From the NCBI GenBank assembly GCA_002732675.1, contig NVRR01000181.1, positions 1-6,661 on the forward strand: a stretch of 6,661 nt of DNA, written 5' to 3'. The notes beneath the pieces are model-generated. The model was not told the origin of the DNA and did not search any database. It saw only the letters and a program-made list of their open reading frames with translations. The stretch comes from Sneathiella sp. (lineage in GTDB: Bacteria; Pseudomonadota; Alphaproteobacteria; Sneathiellales; Sneathiellaceae). The position numbers were made by a program, and so were the translations under genes. Below, piece by piece: positions 1-6,432 of this stretch. Numbering within the stretch: the stretch's first letter is position 1; the number at the start of each line of letters is the position of its first letter.

Positions 1-91
1 TTACGGTCGCGCCGCCAATTAGTATGGAGTAACGCAGCCCAACCAAACAACGAATGAGCAAATCACGACCAAGCTGATCCGTTCCCAAAGA
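1..91 (-). pseudogene. Remnant of a DppC/OppC-family peptide ABC transporter permease, 5'-truncated and running off the left edge
   Basis: Translating the minus strand in the frame whose codons end at plus position 2 gives LGTDQLGRDLLIRCLVG followed by LRYSILIGGATV. This matches the conserved N-terminal periplasmic segment and start of the core transmembrane domain of DppC/OppC permeases (family pattern LGTDxLGRDxxxRxxxGxRxSxxxG), which import di- and oligopeptides across the inner membrane. In intact members this motif is preceded by roughly 70-90 residues including the first membrane helix. Here an in-frame TAA lies at 110-112, only about six codons before the recognisable part, with no ATG between. 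Neither other minus-strand frame continues the family upstream. The 5' end is therefore missing, by deletion, recombination or frameshift. The remainder would continue to the left, so I cannot say whether the rest is intact. The motif assignment is fairly secure; pseudogene status is inferred. Confidence 0.68.
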
Positions 92-229
92 AAGCGAAAG
101 GCCGCCCAATTACGCATGATTTCCGCCCTTTGTGACGGATAGATACGAACGGCCCAAAGCTGGCATCCAATGCCGCATCGGTCGTTGCGCTCCAACTTTC
201 GCAAAGCTGACGTTCGGGCGGTGATCATC
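92..229. other. Noncoding spacer with short repeated CAAAGCTG words
   Basis: This stretch separates the permease remnant from the stop of the DMT exporter gene. A minus-strand ORF crosses it (19-270), but its predicted protein resembles no family I know and it overlaps the in-frame permease motif, so I do not call it. Two near-identical words are visible on the plus strand: CAAAGCTGGC at 155-164 and CAAAGCTGAC at 202-211. A small hairpin GGCAT/ATGCC lies at 162-174. Related words (CAAAGCCGAC at 2669-2678, and the complement of CAAAGCTGCC) recur in the spacer after the regulator gene. They may be decayed copies of a dispersed intergenic repeat. No clear U-tailed terminator for the exporter gene was found. 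Confidence 0.35.
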
Positions 230-1093
230 TCACGCAAAACGTTTTGAACCAGCAATGCACAGAACAACAAAAAGCGTGACGCCTATCATTGATATCTCGA
301 TTGATTCACGCAGCAAGAAACCCGCAAGCATGAGGCCAAAGAACGGTTGCAGTAGCTGTAGTTGACCCACGCTCGCGATCCCCCCGATAGCCAGCCCACG
401 ATACCAGAACACAAAGCCAATCAGCATAGAGAACACAGATACGTATCCGAGTGCCGCCCATGCGGGCATGCTGATGCCTGTCCATGTGCTAGGCAAGGTG
501 GCCACTGCGAGCACAATCATAAACGGGAGCGACAGAACCAGCGCCCAAGAAATTACCTGCCAGCCTCCCAAACGGCGGGATAGTACCGCGCCTTCGGCAT
601 AGCCAAGACCACACACCACAATTGCTGCGACCATCAACAGATCGCCTTGTAGGGATGTCTCGGCGCTCTGGGTTAGGGCAAATGCGGCCACGGTCAAACT
701 GCCAACACTTGAGAACAACCAGAACAGTGGTTTTGGTCGCTCACCGCCACGCAAGACGCCAAAAATGGCGGTGGAAAACGGCAACAACCCGATAAAGACA
801 ATCGAATGCGCCGAGGTAATATGTTGCAAGGCCAGTGCTGTGAGCAATGGAAATCCAACCACAACACCGATTGCGACGATAACCAACGGCAGGAAATCAG
901 CGCGTGACGGGCGCGATTGTTTTAAGGCGATGAGGAGTGCAATGCCAAGTGCTGTCGCAATCACCGCACGCGCCGATGTGAGGAATAGCGGGCTGAATCC
1001 GCCAACTGCGACACGCGTCGCGGGCAATGACGCACTGAAAATAATTACCCCGAGCAATCCGTTGCCCCAGCCCGCCATTGATCCTCGCATCAT
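230..1093 (-). CDS. DMT-superfamily transporter, EamA type (probable metabolite/amino-acid exporter)
   Basis: The 287-residue product is almost entirely hydrophobic, with about ten predicted membrane helices in two EamA repeats (roughly residues 9-140 and 149-284), the normal size and layout of inner-membrane drug/metabolite transporters. Family-typical features are the first-repeat end around residues 100-120 (FIGLLPFSTAIFGVLRGGE, with the conserved Pro and Gly-Glu) and the second-repeat segment 228-264 (FWYRGLAIGGIASVGQLQLL, then QPFFGLMLAGFLLRE). Substrate cannot be read from sequence; relatives export amino acids, amines or similar small molecules. The start is one of two adjacent ATGs (1093 or 1090), preceded by AGGATGG as a plausible ribosome site; a third ATG at residue 6 also has GAGGA close before it. 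The gene is divergent from a MocR regulator, with a 130-base gap, and genes next to MocR regulators are commonly their targets. Family call sure, substrate unknown. Confidence 0.9.
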   Translation of the reverse strand: MMRGSMAGWGNGLLGVIIFSASLPATRVAVGGFSPLFLTSARAVIATALGIALLIALKQSRPSRADFLPLVIVAIGVVVGFPLLTALALQHITSAHSIVFIGLLPFSTAIFGVLRGGERPKPLFWLFSSVGSLTVAAFALTQSAETSLQGDLLMVAAIVVCGLGYAEGAVLSRRLGGWQVISWALVLSLPFMIVLAVATLPSTWTGISMPAWAALGYVSVFSMLIGFVFWYRGLAIGGIASVGQLQLLQPFFGLMLAGFLLRESIEISMIGVTLFVVLCIAGSKRFA

Positions 1094-1223
1094 ATTTCCA
1101 TCCTGAATTTCGTTCTCACCTCTGGGTCTTTAAGCGAATAGGTCTGGCTAAAACAGTTACAAAACCATACAATCACTACAAACTGTATGGTGATAGTCGC
1201 CCGCACACTTAAAGGAAATCCAG
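1094..1223. promoter_or_regulatory. Divergent promoter region with a candidate MocR operator
   Basis: This is the shared upstream region of the exporter and regulator genes. An 8-bp inverted repeat, ACCATACA at 1164-1171 and TGTATGGT at 1184-1191, has a 12-base centre (28 bp span). Overlapping it, TACAAA occurs at 1158-1163 and 1177-1182 (19 bp apart), and ACAGTT (1153-1158) is inverted as AACTGT (1181-1186). MocR/GabR-type regulators are known to bind repeated half-sites between themselves and a divergent target, so this cluster is the best candidate operator. For the exporter, a weak minus-strand pair TTGTAA and TATTCG with a 16-base spacer could be its promoter. The regulator's own ribosome site is AAAGGAA at 1211-1217, seven bases or so before its ATG. 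The operator is seen as a repeat; binding is inference. Confidence 0.5.
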
Positions 1224-2615
1224 ATGAGCGGAACACGCACCCATAAAATCATCGAGGCCATTCAGCGCAAAATCTCAAGCCGTGCCTTGGTGGCAGGGGA
1301 AAAGCTTCCTTCGATCCGGAGTTTTGCCGGCACGATGCAGGTATCACCGTCAACAGTGGTTGATGCTTATGATCGTCTCGCCGCCGAGGGTGTTATTTAT
1401 GCGCGCCGAGGGTCTGGATTTTACGTTGCAAATAATACGCAGCCCTTCACAATATCAGAGGCAGGGCCCCGTCTCGAACGCGCCATTGACCCGTTTTGGG
1501 TATCGCGTCAATCGCTTGATGCGGACCCGGACGCGCTAAAACCGGGCTGTGGCTGGTTGCCCGCAGATTGGCAACCGCTGGCCCCCTTGCGCCGCGCCAT
1601 TCGTGGGTTGGCTCGTGCAGATGATGCCTTGCTGACAGATTACGGAAGCACACACGGTGCGCTAAATCTGCGCCGATTACTGGCGCGTCAATTCGTAGAT
1701 GAAGGGCTGTCCGTCACTCCCGATCAAATCCTTCTGACTGCATCGGGGACGCAAGCCATCGACCTTATCTGCCGCCTATTGCTGCGAGCGGGCGATACGG
1801 TGTTGGTGGATGATCCGTGTTATTTCAATTTCCAAGCCTTGCTGCGGGCGCACCATGTCAACATCATCAGCACACCGTTCAGCAAAACCGGCCCCGATAT
1901 CAAGCGTTTTGAACAGGCATTGGCGCAACACAAACCGCGCCTCTATCTCACCAACTCAGCACTCCACAATCCAACCGGCGCAACGATTAGCGCACAGGTC
2001 GCACATCGGGTTTTGAAGCTGGCAAATACCCATGACCTGACCATCGTTGAGGACGACATATTTTCGCCATTTGAACCAACGCTGTCTCCACGTCTTGCCT
2101 TATTGGATGGGCTTGATCGTGTGATCCGCATTGGCAGCTTTTCCAAAACCCTCTCGGCTTCCGTGCGCTGTGGCTATATCACCGCGCGCCCTGACTGGAT
2201 TGAGGCGCTGGTTGATTTGCAAGTGGCCACAAGTTTTGGCGGGCCAAGCCCGATCTCCGCTGAACTGGTTTATGGTGTGTTAAACGGCGGCACCTATCGT
2301 AAACATATGGTGGCCTTGCGTAATAAGCTCAGCCGTGCGAGGAGCGATACTGCAGCGCAACTGAAAGCCATAGGCATTATCCCGTGGCTGGAGCCACGCG
2401 GTGGGTTTTACCTATGGTGCAGATTGCCCGACGGTGCCGATGCCACTCAACTGGCGCGCCATGCCCTTAGTAATAATATCATCCTCGCCCCAGGGAACGT
2501 ATTCAGCGTCTCACAATCCATGAACAGTTTCATGCGGTTCAATGTCAGCCAGATGCAATCGCCCAAAATCGCCGACGTTATCGCGCAAGCACTCAAGACT
2601 TCAGTAACAAAATAA
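1224..2615 (+). CDS. MocR-family transcriptional regulator: GntR winged helix fused to an aminotransferase-like PLP domain
   Basis: The 463-residue length is typical of MocR proteins. Residues 1-70 form a GntR-type winged helix-turn-helix (KLPSIRSFAGTMQVSPSTVV, then the wing ARRGSGFYV at 60-68). A linker leads to a fold-type-I aminotransferase domain from about residue 105. PLP-pocket residues are in place: HNPTG at 248-252 with Asn249, EDD at 276-278 with Asp277 facing the pyridine nitrogen, SFSK with Schiff-base Lys308, Arg315 as phosphate ligand and Arg438 (MRFNVS) as carboxylate-binding arginine. The position of the usual Tyr after the Asp pair is Phe280. An intact pocket fits a regulator that senses an amino acid or amine through an external aldimine. 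It is not beside pyridoxal-synthesis (pdxST), GABA or taurine genes, so PdxR, GabR or TauR cannot be claimed. The ATG follows AAAGGAA. Its likely target is the divergent DMT gene. Confidence 0.93.
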   Translation: MSGTRTHKIIEAIQRKISSRALVAGEKLPSIRSFAGTMQVSPSTVVDAYDRLAAEGVIYARRGSGFYVANNTQPFTISEAGPRLERAIDPFWVSRQSLDADPDALKPGCGWLPADWQPLAPLRRAIRGLARADDALLTDYGSTHGALNLRRLLARQFVDEGLSVTPDQILLTASGTQAIDLICRLLLRAGDTVLVDDPCYFNFQALLRAHHVNIISTPFSKTGPDIKRFEQALAQHKPRLYLTNSALHNPTGATISAQVAHRVLKLANTHDLTIVEDDIFSPFEPTLSPRLALLDGLDRVIRIGSFSKTLSASVRCGYITARPDWIEALVDLQVATSFGGPSPISAELVYGVLNGGTYRKHMVALRNKLSRARSDTAAQLKAIGIIPWLEPRGGFYLWCRLPDGADATQLARHALSNNIILAPGNVFSVSQSMNSFMRFNVSQMQSPKIADVIAQALKTSVTK

Positions 2616-2664
2616 AACTGCCCATACCGGACTTCTATTTAGTCGTGCAACGCAGCAGTGCAGT

Positions 2665-2725
2665 GTCTCAAAGCCGACATTTGTCATTCAACATGCGTAA
2701 ATCAGCATCGGGGCAGCTTTGAGAC
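2665..2725. repeat. Long-range inverted repeat in the convergent spacer
   Basis: GTCTCAAAGC at 2665-2674 is perfectly complementary to GCTTTGAGAC at 2716-2725, with 41 bases between. CAG/CTG-containing flanks on both sides could extend the pairing with small bulges. The spacer lies between the 3' ends of the regulator and phnE2, so it is untranslated on either strand. It resembles a dispersed intergenic repeat or small MITE-like unit more than a terminator, because the loop is long and no T-run follows. Confidence 0.45.
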
Positions 2726-2737
2726 TGCTGAGTTTGA

Positions 2738-2771
2738 AAAACCTGAATACGTCTAATCTGTATCAGGTTTT
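2738..2771. terminator. Probable bidirectional intrinsic terminator between convergent genes
   Basis: AAAACCTGA (2738-2746) pairs with TCAGGTTTT (2763-2771). After one bulged A, TAC (2748-2750) pairs with GTA (2760-2762), leaving a 9-base loop. The A-run on the left and T-run on the right give each strand a U-tail, as expected for a terminator serving both the regulator (plus) and the phn operon (minus, whose last stop is at 2792). The phn operon's end is only about 20 bases away. The regulator's stop is some 120 bases upstream. Confidence 0.7.
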
Positions 2772-2791
2772 AAATTTGATATTGGTCTCGC

Positions 2792-3607
2792 TTAGATTAT
2801 CGCGCCACGGACTTTGGCAGATACCCATTCCGATATCACCACGGCCACCAGAATAATCAGCAAAATCAGTGATACCTGCGGCCACGCAATGGTATTGAGC
2901 GAGGAGCTAAGCTGCAAGCCAATGCCGCCAGCGCCAACAAGACCCAAAACCGTGCTTTCGCGAATGTTAATATCCCAACGGAACACAGCGATACCGGCAA
3001 AAGCGGGCATAATTTGAGGGATAATCCCATAGACCATGATTTGCCACCGCGTCGCGCCAGTGGCCGTGATCGCCTCAACCTGATTTTCGTCGATTTCCTC
3101 GATCGCCTCATACAGCAACTTTGCACAAAACCCGATGGACCGAATAGAAATCGCGATCAGTCCGGCAAAAACACCCGGTCCAACAATGGAAACCAGCAGC
3201 AATGCCCAGATTAGCGAATTAACCGAGCGGCTGGAAACGATAATCAGCAAGGCTATGGGCCGCACGAAAAGACGGCTTGGCGTGGTATTGCGCGCTGCCA
3301 TAAAGGCCACGGGCACTGCGATCATCAGCGAAATCACGGTGCCGAGCGTTGCGATATTCAGCGTGTCCCAGATTGGTTTCCACAACTTGTCCATATAAGA
3401 CCAGCGCGGCGGCATAGCGCGGCTGGTGATGTCGATTGTGACCTCACCGACATTGCCCATCAACGCCCAAAGGGTGTTGTCAGAGATCACCTGCCACGAC
3501 CACACAAACACAAGCACCAAGACAAACCACATGCCCCAGCGGGTCAATTGTGATTTGCGGTCACGAACTTGCCAGACTTTCACGCCGTTTTTTTCTATTT
3601 GGGGCAT
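2792..3607 (-). CDS. phnE: Phosphonate-type ABC transporter permease, second copy (PhnE)
   Basis: This 271-residue inner-membrane subunit forms half of the transport channel of the PhnCDE importer. One N-terminal helix (about 25-42) is followed by a periplasmic loop and the MetI-like permease core from about residue 83. The cytoplasmic coupling (EAA) loop that docks on the ATPase is seen at about 178-201, with Glu178-Ala179, Gly184 and Pro197/Pro201. After it comes the PhnE hallmark [15 protein letters not shown] at about 216-230, shared with the neighbouring permease. The ATG at 3607-3605 overlaps the upstream permease's TAA by one base (TAATG), so translation is probably coupled; GAGGA lies just before it. 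It is the last gene of the operon. The two permeases probably pair as a heterodimer. Family call is firm; whether phosphonate, phosphite or phosphate is carried is not shown. Confidence 0.93.
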   Translation of the reverse strand: MPQIEKNGVKVWQVRDRKSQLTRWGMWFVLVLVFVWSWQVISDNTLWALMGNVGEVTIDITSRAMPPRWSYMDKLWKPIWDTLNIATLGTVISLMIAVPVAFMAARNTTPSRLFVRPIALLIIVSSRSVNSLIWALLLVSIVGPGVFAGLIAISIRSIGFCAKLLYEAIEEIDENQVEAITATGATRWQIMVYGIIPQIMPAFAGIAVFRWDINIRESTVLGLVGAGGIGLQLSSSLNTIAWPQVSLILLIILVAVVISEWVSAKVRGAII

Positions 3608-4506
3608 TATTTGATCCTCGCGCGGATAATTCCGGATAGGTATTCAAGAACCATCACGGTGCCGATTATTATCAGCAAAATTGCGGCCACAGTGCTGAAC
3701 TCATACCGGTCAAACGCGGTGTTCAGCGTTGCGCCGATACCGCCTGCACCCACCAGCCCAAGCACCGCAGATTCACGAAAGTTGATATCAAGACGATACA
3801 TCGACAGGCCAATCAGACGCGGCATGACCTGTGGTTGCACCCCGAAATTGACCCGTTGCAGCCAGTTTGCGCCGGTTGATTCTACTGCTTCGGCCTGAAC
3901 TTTATTCATGTCTTCGATTTCTTCGGCCAATAGTTTGGCAAGGAAACCGATCGTTGCAAAACTGAGTGTGATAAAGCCGGCCAGCGGGCCGAAACCAAGG
4001 ATCGCCACAAGAATGATCGCGACGATCAATTCGTTCAAGGCACGCGAAATCGTGATGATAAAACGGCAAATCAGATAGACTGGCAGCGGGGCAATATTGC
4101 GCGCTGCGCCCAGTGCGATCGGAATGGAAATAGCGATGCCAACAACCGTAGAGGCAATCGTCATTACCACACTTTCATACATACCCTGTTTAATATCGAC
4201 CCAGTGCGTGTTGAAGTCCGGGTGGAAAAATCCTCCGATAAATTGCATACCCCGCGCCATGCCGCGCTGAATACGCGACCAGTTGACGTCAATACCAGTG
4301 AGATATCTGTCAACGACGCCAAACTTGAAGCCTTCCTCAACAATGCCAAATACCGCAAGGTAGTTGGCCACGCCTCTGGTACCGATGGTTGCCATAAAAA
4401 CGTAAATCACGACCATAACCAAAATCAGGATGCGCGTGGAGCGTTTTTTGATAAAGGGAGGTTTTTTCCAAACCGTTCCCAGGCGGACGTCTAGGGCCGC
4501 AGTCAC
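3607..4506 (-). CDS. phnE: Phosphonate-type ABC transporter permease, first copy (PhnE)
   Basis: This 299-residue membrane subunit is the partner of the shorter PhnE encoded after it. A cytoplasmic N-terminus rich in Lys/Arg leads to helix 1 (about 25-41). A long periplasmic segment (about 45-110) and the MetI-like core follow. The EAA loop is seen at about 206-229 (Glu206-Ala207, Gly212, Pro229), then [15 protein letters not shown] at 244-258. The start codon is GTG: the bases GTGA at 4506-4503 serve as start for this gene and TGA stop for phnC, a four-base overlap typical of translational coupling. GGGAG seven bases upstream supports it. It is about 28 residues longer than its paralogue, mostly in the periplasmic loop. 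The pair likely arose by duplication, as in other phnCDEE-type systems, for example phoCDET of Sinorhizobium. Confidence 0.93.
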   Translation of the reverse strand: MTAALDVRLGTVWKKPPFIKKRSTRILILVMVVIYVFMATIGTRGVANYLAVFGIVEEGFKFGVVDRYLTGIDVNWSRIQRGMARGMQFIGGFFHPDFNTHWVDIKQGMYESVVMTIASTVVGIAISIPIALGAARNIAPLPVYLICRFIITISRALNELIVAIILVAILGFGPLAGFITLSFATIGFLAKLLAEEIEDMNKVQAEAVESTGANWLQRVNFGVQPQVMPRLIGLSMYRLDINFRESAVLGLVGAGGIGATLNTAFDRYEFSTVAAILLIIIGTVMVLEYLSGIIRARIK

Positions 4507-5297
4507 GCGTCTGCTCCCTCATTGTCTTCTTCATCAACGGCCTCGATTGTGGCTTCCCAGTCTTCTTCACCGTAGATCTGGGTCAAAACTTCGGGAGTTA
4601 ACTCATCGGGGCCGCCGTCAAAAACAACTTTGCCGCTTTCCAGACCGACCACCCGTTCGACAAACATTTGCGCCAGTGCGACGTCGTGAATATTGATAAT
4701 TGCTGCCAACCCACGTTCTTCGCACAGCTCACAAATAAGACGCATGATCTGGCGTGAGGTCTTAGGGTCAAGCGAAGCTGTTGGTTCATCGACCAGCAAC
4801 AATGAGGGATCTTGAATAAGCGCACGACAAATGCCAACCCGTTGGCGCTGTCCGCCGGACAGCTCGTCGGCGCGTTTATCAGCCATTTCAAGCAGGCCCA
4901 CACGGTCCAGCAGGCGATAGGCCGCGTCCACATCGGATTGCGGGAATTTACGCAAGAAACTGCGCCAGAAACCGACATAGCCAAGACGGCCGGACAGAAC
5001 ATTCTCCATCACCGTCAAGCGTTCGACCAGCGCATATTCCTGAAAAATCATCCCCATGCGGCGGCGCTGTTTGCGCAGCCCCCCAGCACCAAGGGTGGTA
5101 ATATTAATGTCGTCCAGAATCGCGGAGCCTGATGTCGGCTCTACCAAACGGTTTATACATCGGATCAAGGTGCTTTTGCCCGCACCCGAAGGGCCAATCA
5201 GGGCTAAAACCTGACCATTAGGAATGGTGAGCGTCACATCGCTAAGGGCTTTATCGCCCGTACTATATACTTTTGTTAAGCCGTTTAATTGCAGCAT
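4503..5297 (-). CDS. phnC: Phosphonate-type ABC transporter ATP-binding protein (PhnC)
   Basis: This 264-residue cytoplasmic ATPase powers the importer. All nucleotide-binding motifs are intact: Walker [10 protein letters not shown] at 35-43, Q-loop Gln86 (MIFQ), signature LSGGQ at 146-150, Walker B LLLVDEP at 166-172, D-loop SLD at 175-177 and switch His204. The segment around 86-120 ([20 protein letters not shown]) is characteristic of PhnC rather than of generic amino-acid importers. Two small oddities are VGICRAL after the signature, where VAIARAL is commoner, and a strongly acidic C-terminal tail (about 244-264, ten Glu or Asp) lacking in shorter relatives. The ATG at 5297 follows GGGGATGGAAG. 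It lies 64 bases after the phnD stop across a hairpin, and its own TGA overlaps the next gene's GTG. Confidence 0.94.
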   Translation of the reverse strand: MLQLNGLTKVYSTGDKALSDVTLTIPNGQVLALIGPSGAGKSTLIRCINRLVEPTSGSAILDDINITTLGAGGLRKQRRRMGMIFQEYALVERLTVMENVLSGRLGYVGFWRSFLRKFPQSDVDAAYRLLDRVGLLEMADKRADELSGGQRQRVGICRALIQDPSLLLVDEPTASLDPKTSRQIMRLICELCEERGLAAIINIHDVALAQMFVERVVGLESGKVVFDGGPDELTPEVLTQIYGEEDWEATIEAVDEEDNEGADA

Positions 5298-5311
5298 CTT
5301 CCATCCCCGAT

Positions 5312-5349
5312 AAAAAAAGAAATGGCGCTCAAGTTTCCTCGGGCGCCAT
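5312..5349 (-). terminator. Intra-operon hairpin with U-run: probable attenuator between phnD and phnC
   Basis: In the minus-strand RNA, AUGGCGC (5349-5343) pairs with GCGCCAU (5328-5322). Inside, a C-A mismatch is followed by CGAG pairing with CUUG (one G-U pair) closed by a GAAA tetraloop. The stem is followed directly by UUCUUUUUUU. This is a textbook intrinsic terminator, placed 13 bases after the phnD stop and about 25 bases before the phnC start. Since the three following genes have no evident promoter of their own, it probably terminates only part of the transcripts, or protects the phnD mRNA 3' end. Either would make more binding protein than membrane subunits. The structure is seen; the effect is inferred. 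Confidence 0.75.
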
Positions 5350-5361
5350 CAAAATTAAGAC

Positions 5362-6336
5362 TTACTCACAAGCGTATGAAACGCCGTTCGCAGCGTCGAT
5401 GGTGCGGATAACAGCCCAGAAATCCTGGTAATTCATGCCAAGGAACTGACCTTCATTCGATTTCTCGAACTCTTCCTGAAGCGCTGTGCCTTCCCATTCA
5501 AACGTAAAGAATGATGAGCGGATTAGTGCAGCCAAATTTGGTTCAAGATTATGCGCTGTGCCAAACCCGGTGGTCGGGAATGTTTGCGATTTATAAATCG
5601 AGATGATCTGGTCTTCGGTTACGTCACCACGAGCAATCATGCGGTGCAGAACCGAGTTGGCGATCGAGGCCGCAGGATAATCTTGATTGGCAACACCAAG
5701 GATGGAGTTGTCATGCTTGCCCGAGAATGCGGGCTCAAAGTCACGTTCAGCGATCATGTCGAATTCATCGCTTAGAATAGCCGAAGGTGCTTTGAAACCG
5801 GAGTTTGATGTTGGCGAGGTAAACGCCAGAACGCCGCCACGAATGTCTTCAACCGTTTCAACGCCAGAACCCGGGAATGTGATGATTTCCATCTCATACC
5901 CAAACGCACCGTCCAACGACGCCATAATAGTGAACGGGCTGAACCCAGCACAATTCACAGCCAAAGGGTTAGAGCCAGTGTTAAAGCCGGCAATATGCAG
6001 ACGACCGGAGCGCATGGCTTCGATTTGTGCCGCATTGGATTGGACCGGGAAGAAGATCACTTCTTTGCCGGTCACTTCTTCCATATGTTCAAGAAAATCG
6101 GCCCAAACACTTGCGTAAACTGCTGGATCTTCGACCGGTGTATATGCGAACACAAGGGTGTCAGGGTTAACCCAGTCAGCCGGGTCTAATGGCGCATCCG
6201 CAATCAAATCTCCGTCACGGTCACAATAGCGCGCGTCCAAAGTGCCACGTGGGCAGTCTTCCTGCGCAAAGGCAGAACCAGCGCTGACTAGAAGGGCGGC
6301 TGTTACCGTCCCCAGGATTTTTGTCGTTAGTTTCAT
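5362..6336 (-). CDS. phnD: Phosphonate/phosphite/phosphate-type ABC transporter periplasmic binding protein (PhnD)
   Basis: The 324-residue precursor captures the ligand in the periplasm and delivers it to the PhnE pair. A Sec signal peptide (MKLTTKILG..., cleavage likely after AFA at residue 24) precedes a two-lobe PhnD-like domain. Family motifs are AGFNTGSNPLAVN (116-128), FTSPTSNSGFKAPSAIL (172-188) and FSGKHDNSILGVANQDYPAA (204-223), which hold residues that bind the phosphoryl oxygens and amine in relatives. Before the domain, residues 28-47 form a Cys/Asp-rich extension (Cys28, Cys38, Asp39, Asp41, Asp43, Asp47); further cysteines are at 129 and 323. I chose the ATG at 6336 over an in-frame ATG at 6405 because GGAGG lies seven bases before it and the signal peptide then begins at residue 1. 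It is the first gene of the operon. No degradation gene is nearby, so the ligand remains open. Confidence 0.93.
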   Translation of the reverse strand: MKLTTKILGTVTAALLVSAGSAFAQEDCPRGTLDARYCDRDGDLIADAPLDPADWVNPDTLVFAYTPVEDPAVYASVWADFLEHMEEVTGKEVIFFPVQSNAAQIEAMRSGRLHIAGFNTGSNPLAVNCAGFSPFTIMASLDGAFGYEMEIITFPGSGVETVEDIRGGVLAFTSPTSNSGFKAPSAILSDEFDMIAERDFEPAFSGKHDNSILGVANQDYPAASIANSVLHRMIARGDVTEDQIISIYKSQTFPTTGFGTAHNLEPNLAALIRSSFFTFEWEGTALQEEFEKSNEGQFLGMNYQDFWAVIRTIDAANGVSYACE

Positions 6337-6340
6337 GTTT

Positions 6341-6348
6341 CTTCCTCC
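6341..6348 (-). promoter_or_regulatory. Ribosome binding site that fixes the phnD start
   Basis: The minus strand reads GGAGGAAG here, with GGAGG seven bases before the ATG at 6336. The upstream in-frame ATG at 6405 lacks such a site and would add 23 residues before the signal peptide. Confidence 0.8.
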
Positions 6349-6367
6349 ACTAATATTTTTATGGAGC

Positions 6368-6382
6368 AAGTAAGCGTTACTT
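6368..6382. promoter_or_regulatory. 15-bp palindrome upstream of phnD (candidate operator)
   Basis: AAGTAA-GCG-TTACTT is a perfect 6-bp inverted repeat with a 3-base centre, 32 bases before the phnD start. Its AGCGTTAC half (6373-6380) reappears inverted as GTAACGCT at 6460-6467, and a variant GTAACTGT lies at 6439-6446. The two upstream GTAAC copies are exactly 21 bp apart, about two helical turns. This arrangement fits a dimeric regulator with several half-sites. The regulator is unknown and no binding is shown. Confidence 0.4.
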
Positions 6383-6432
6383 TTTGCGGTATTGCAATCA
6401 AGCAAATTGCGTTTTGGCGCAAAATTGAAATA

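Noticed and set aside
19..270. Minus-strand 83-codon reading frame at the left edge
   Set aside because: It overlaps the recognisable permease motif in another frame and the 3' end of the DMT gene, and its product resembles no known family. It appears to be open by chance.
362..583. Plus-strand ORFs opposite the DMT gene (362-583, 765-1106)
   Set aside because: They are the complement of a well-supported membrane protein gene, have low-complexity polar products and no convincing ribosome sites.
1152..1160. The 9-mer AACAGTTAC is shared by the MocR-DMT intergenic region and, inverted, by the phnD upstream region (6439-6447)
   Set aside because: A shared 9-mer between two regions of this size and both strands is not improbable by chance (order of one in ten), so a common regulator is not supported.
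2814..4696. Plus-strand ORFs opposite the phnE and phnC genes
   Set aside because: Shadows of strongly conserved genes on the minus strand; none shows a recognisable domain.
6337..6405. Longer phnD start at an ATG at 6405, adding 23 residues
   Set aside because: The extra residues would bury the signal peptide, there is no good ribosome site before 6405, and the ATG at 6336 has GGAGG at ideal spacing.
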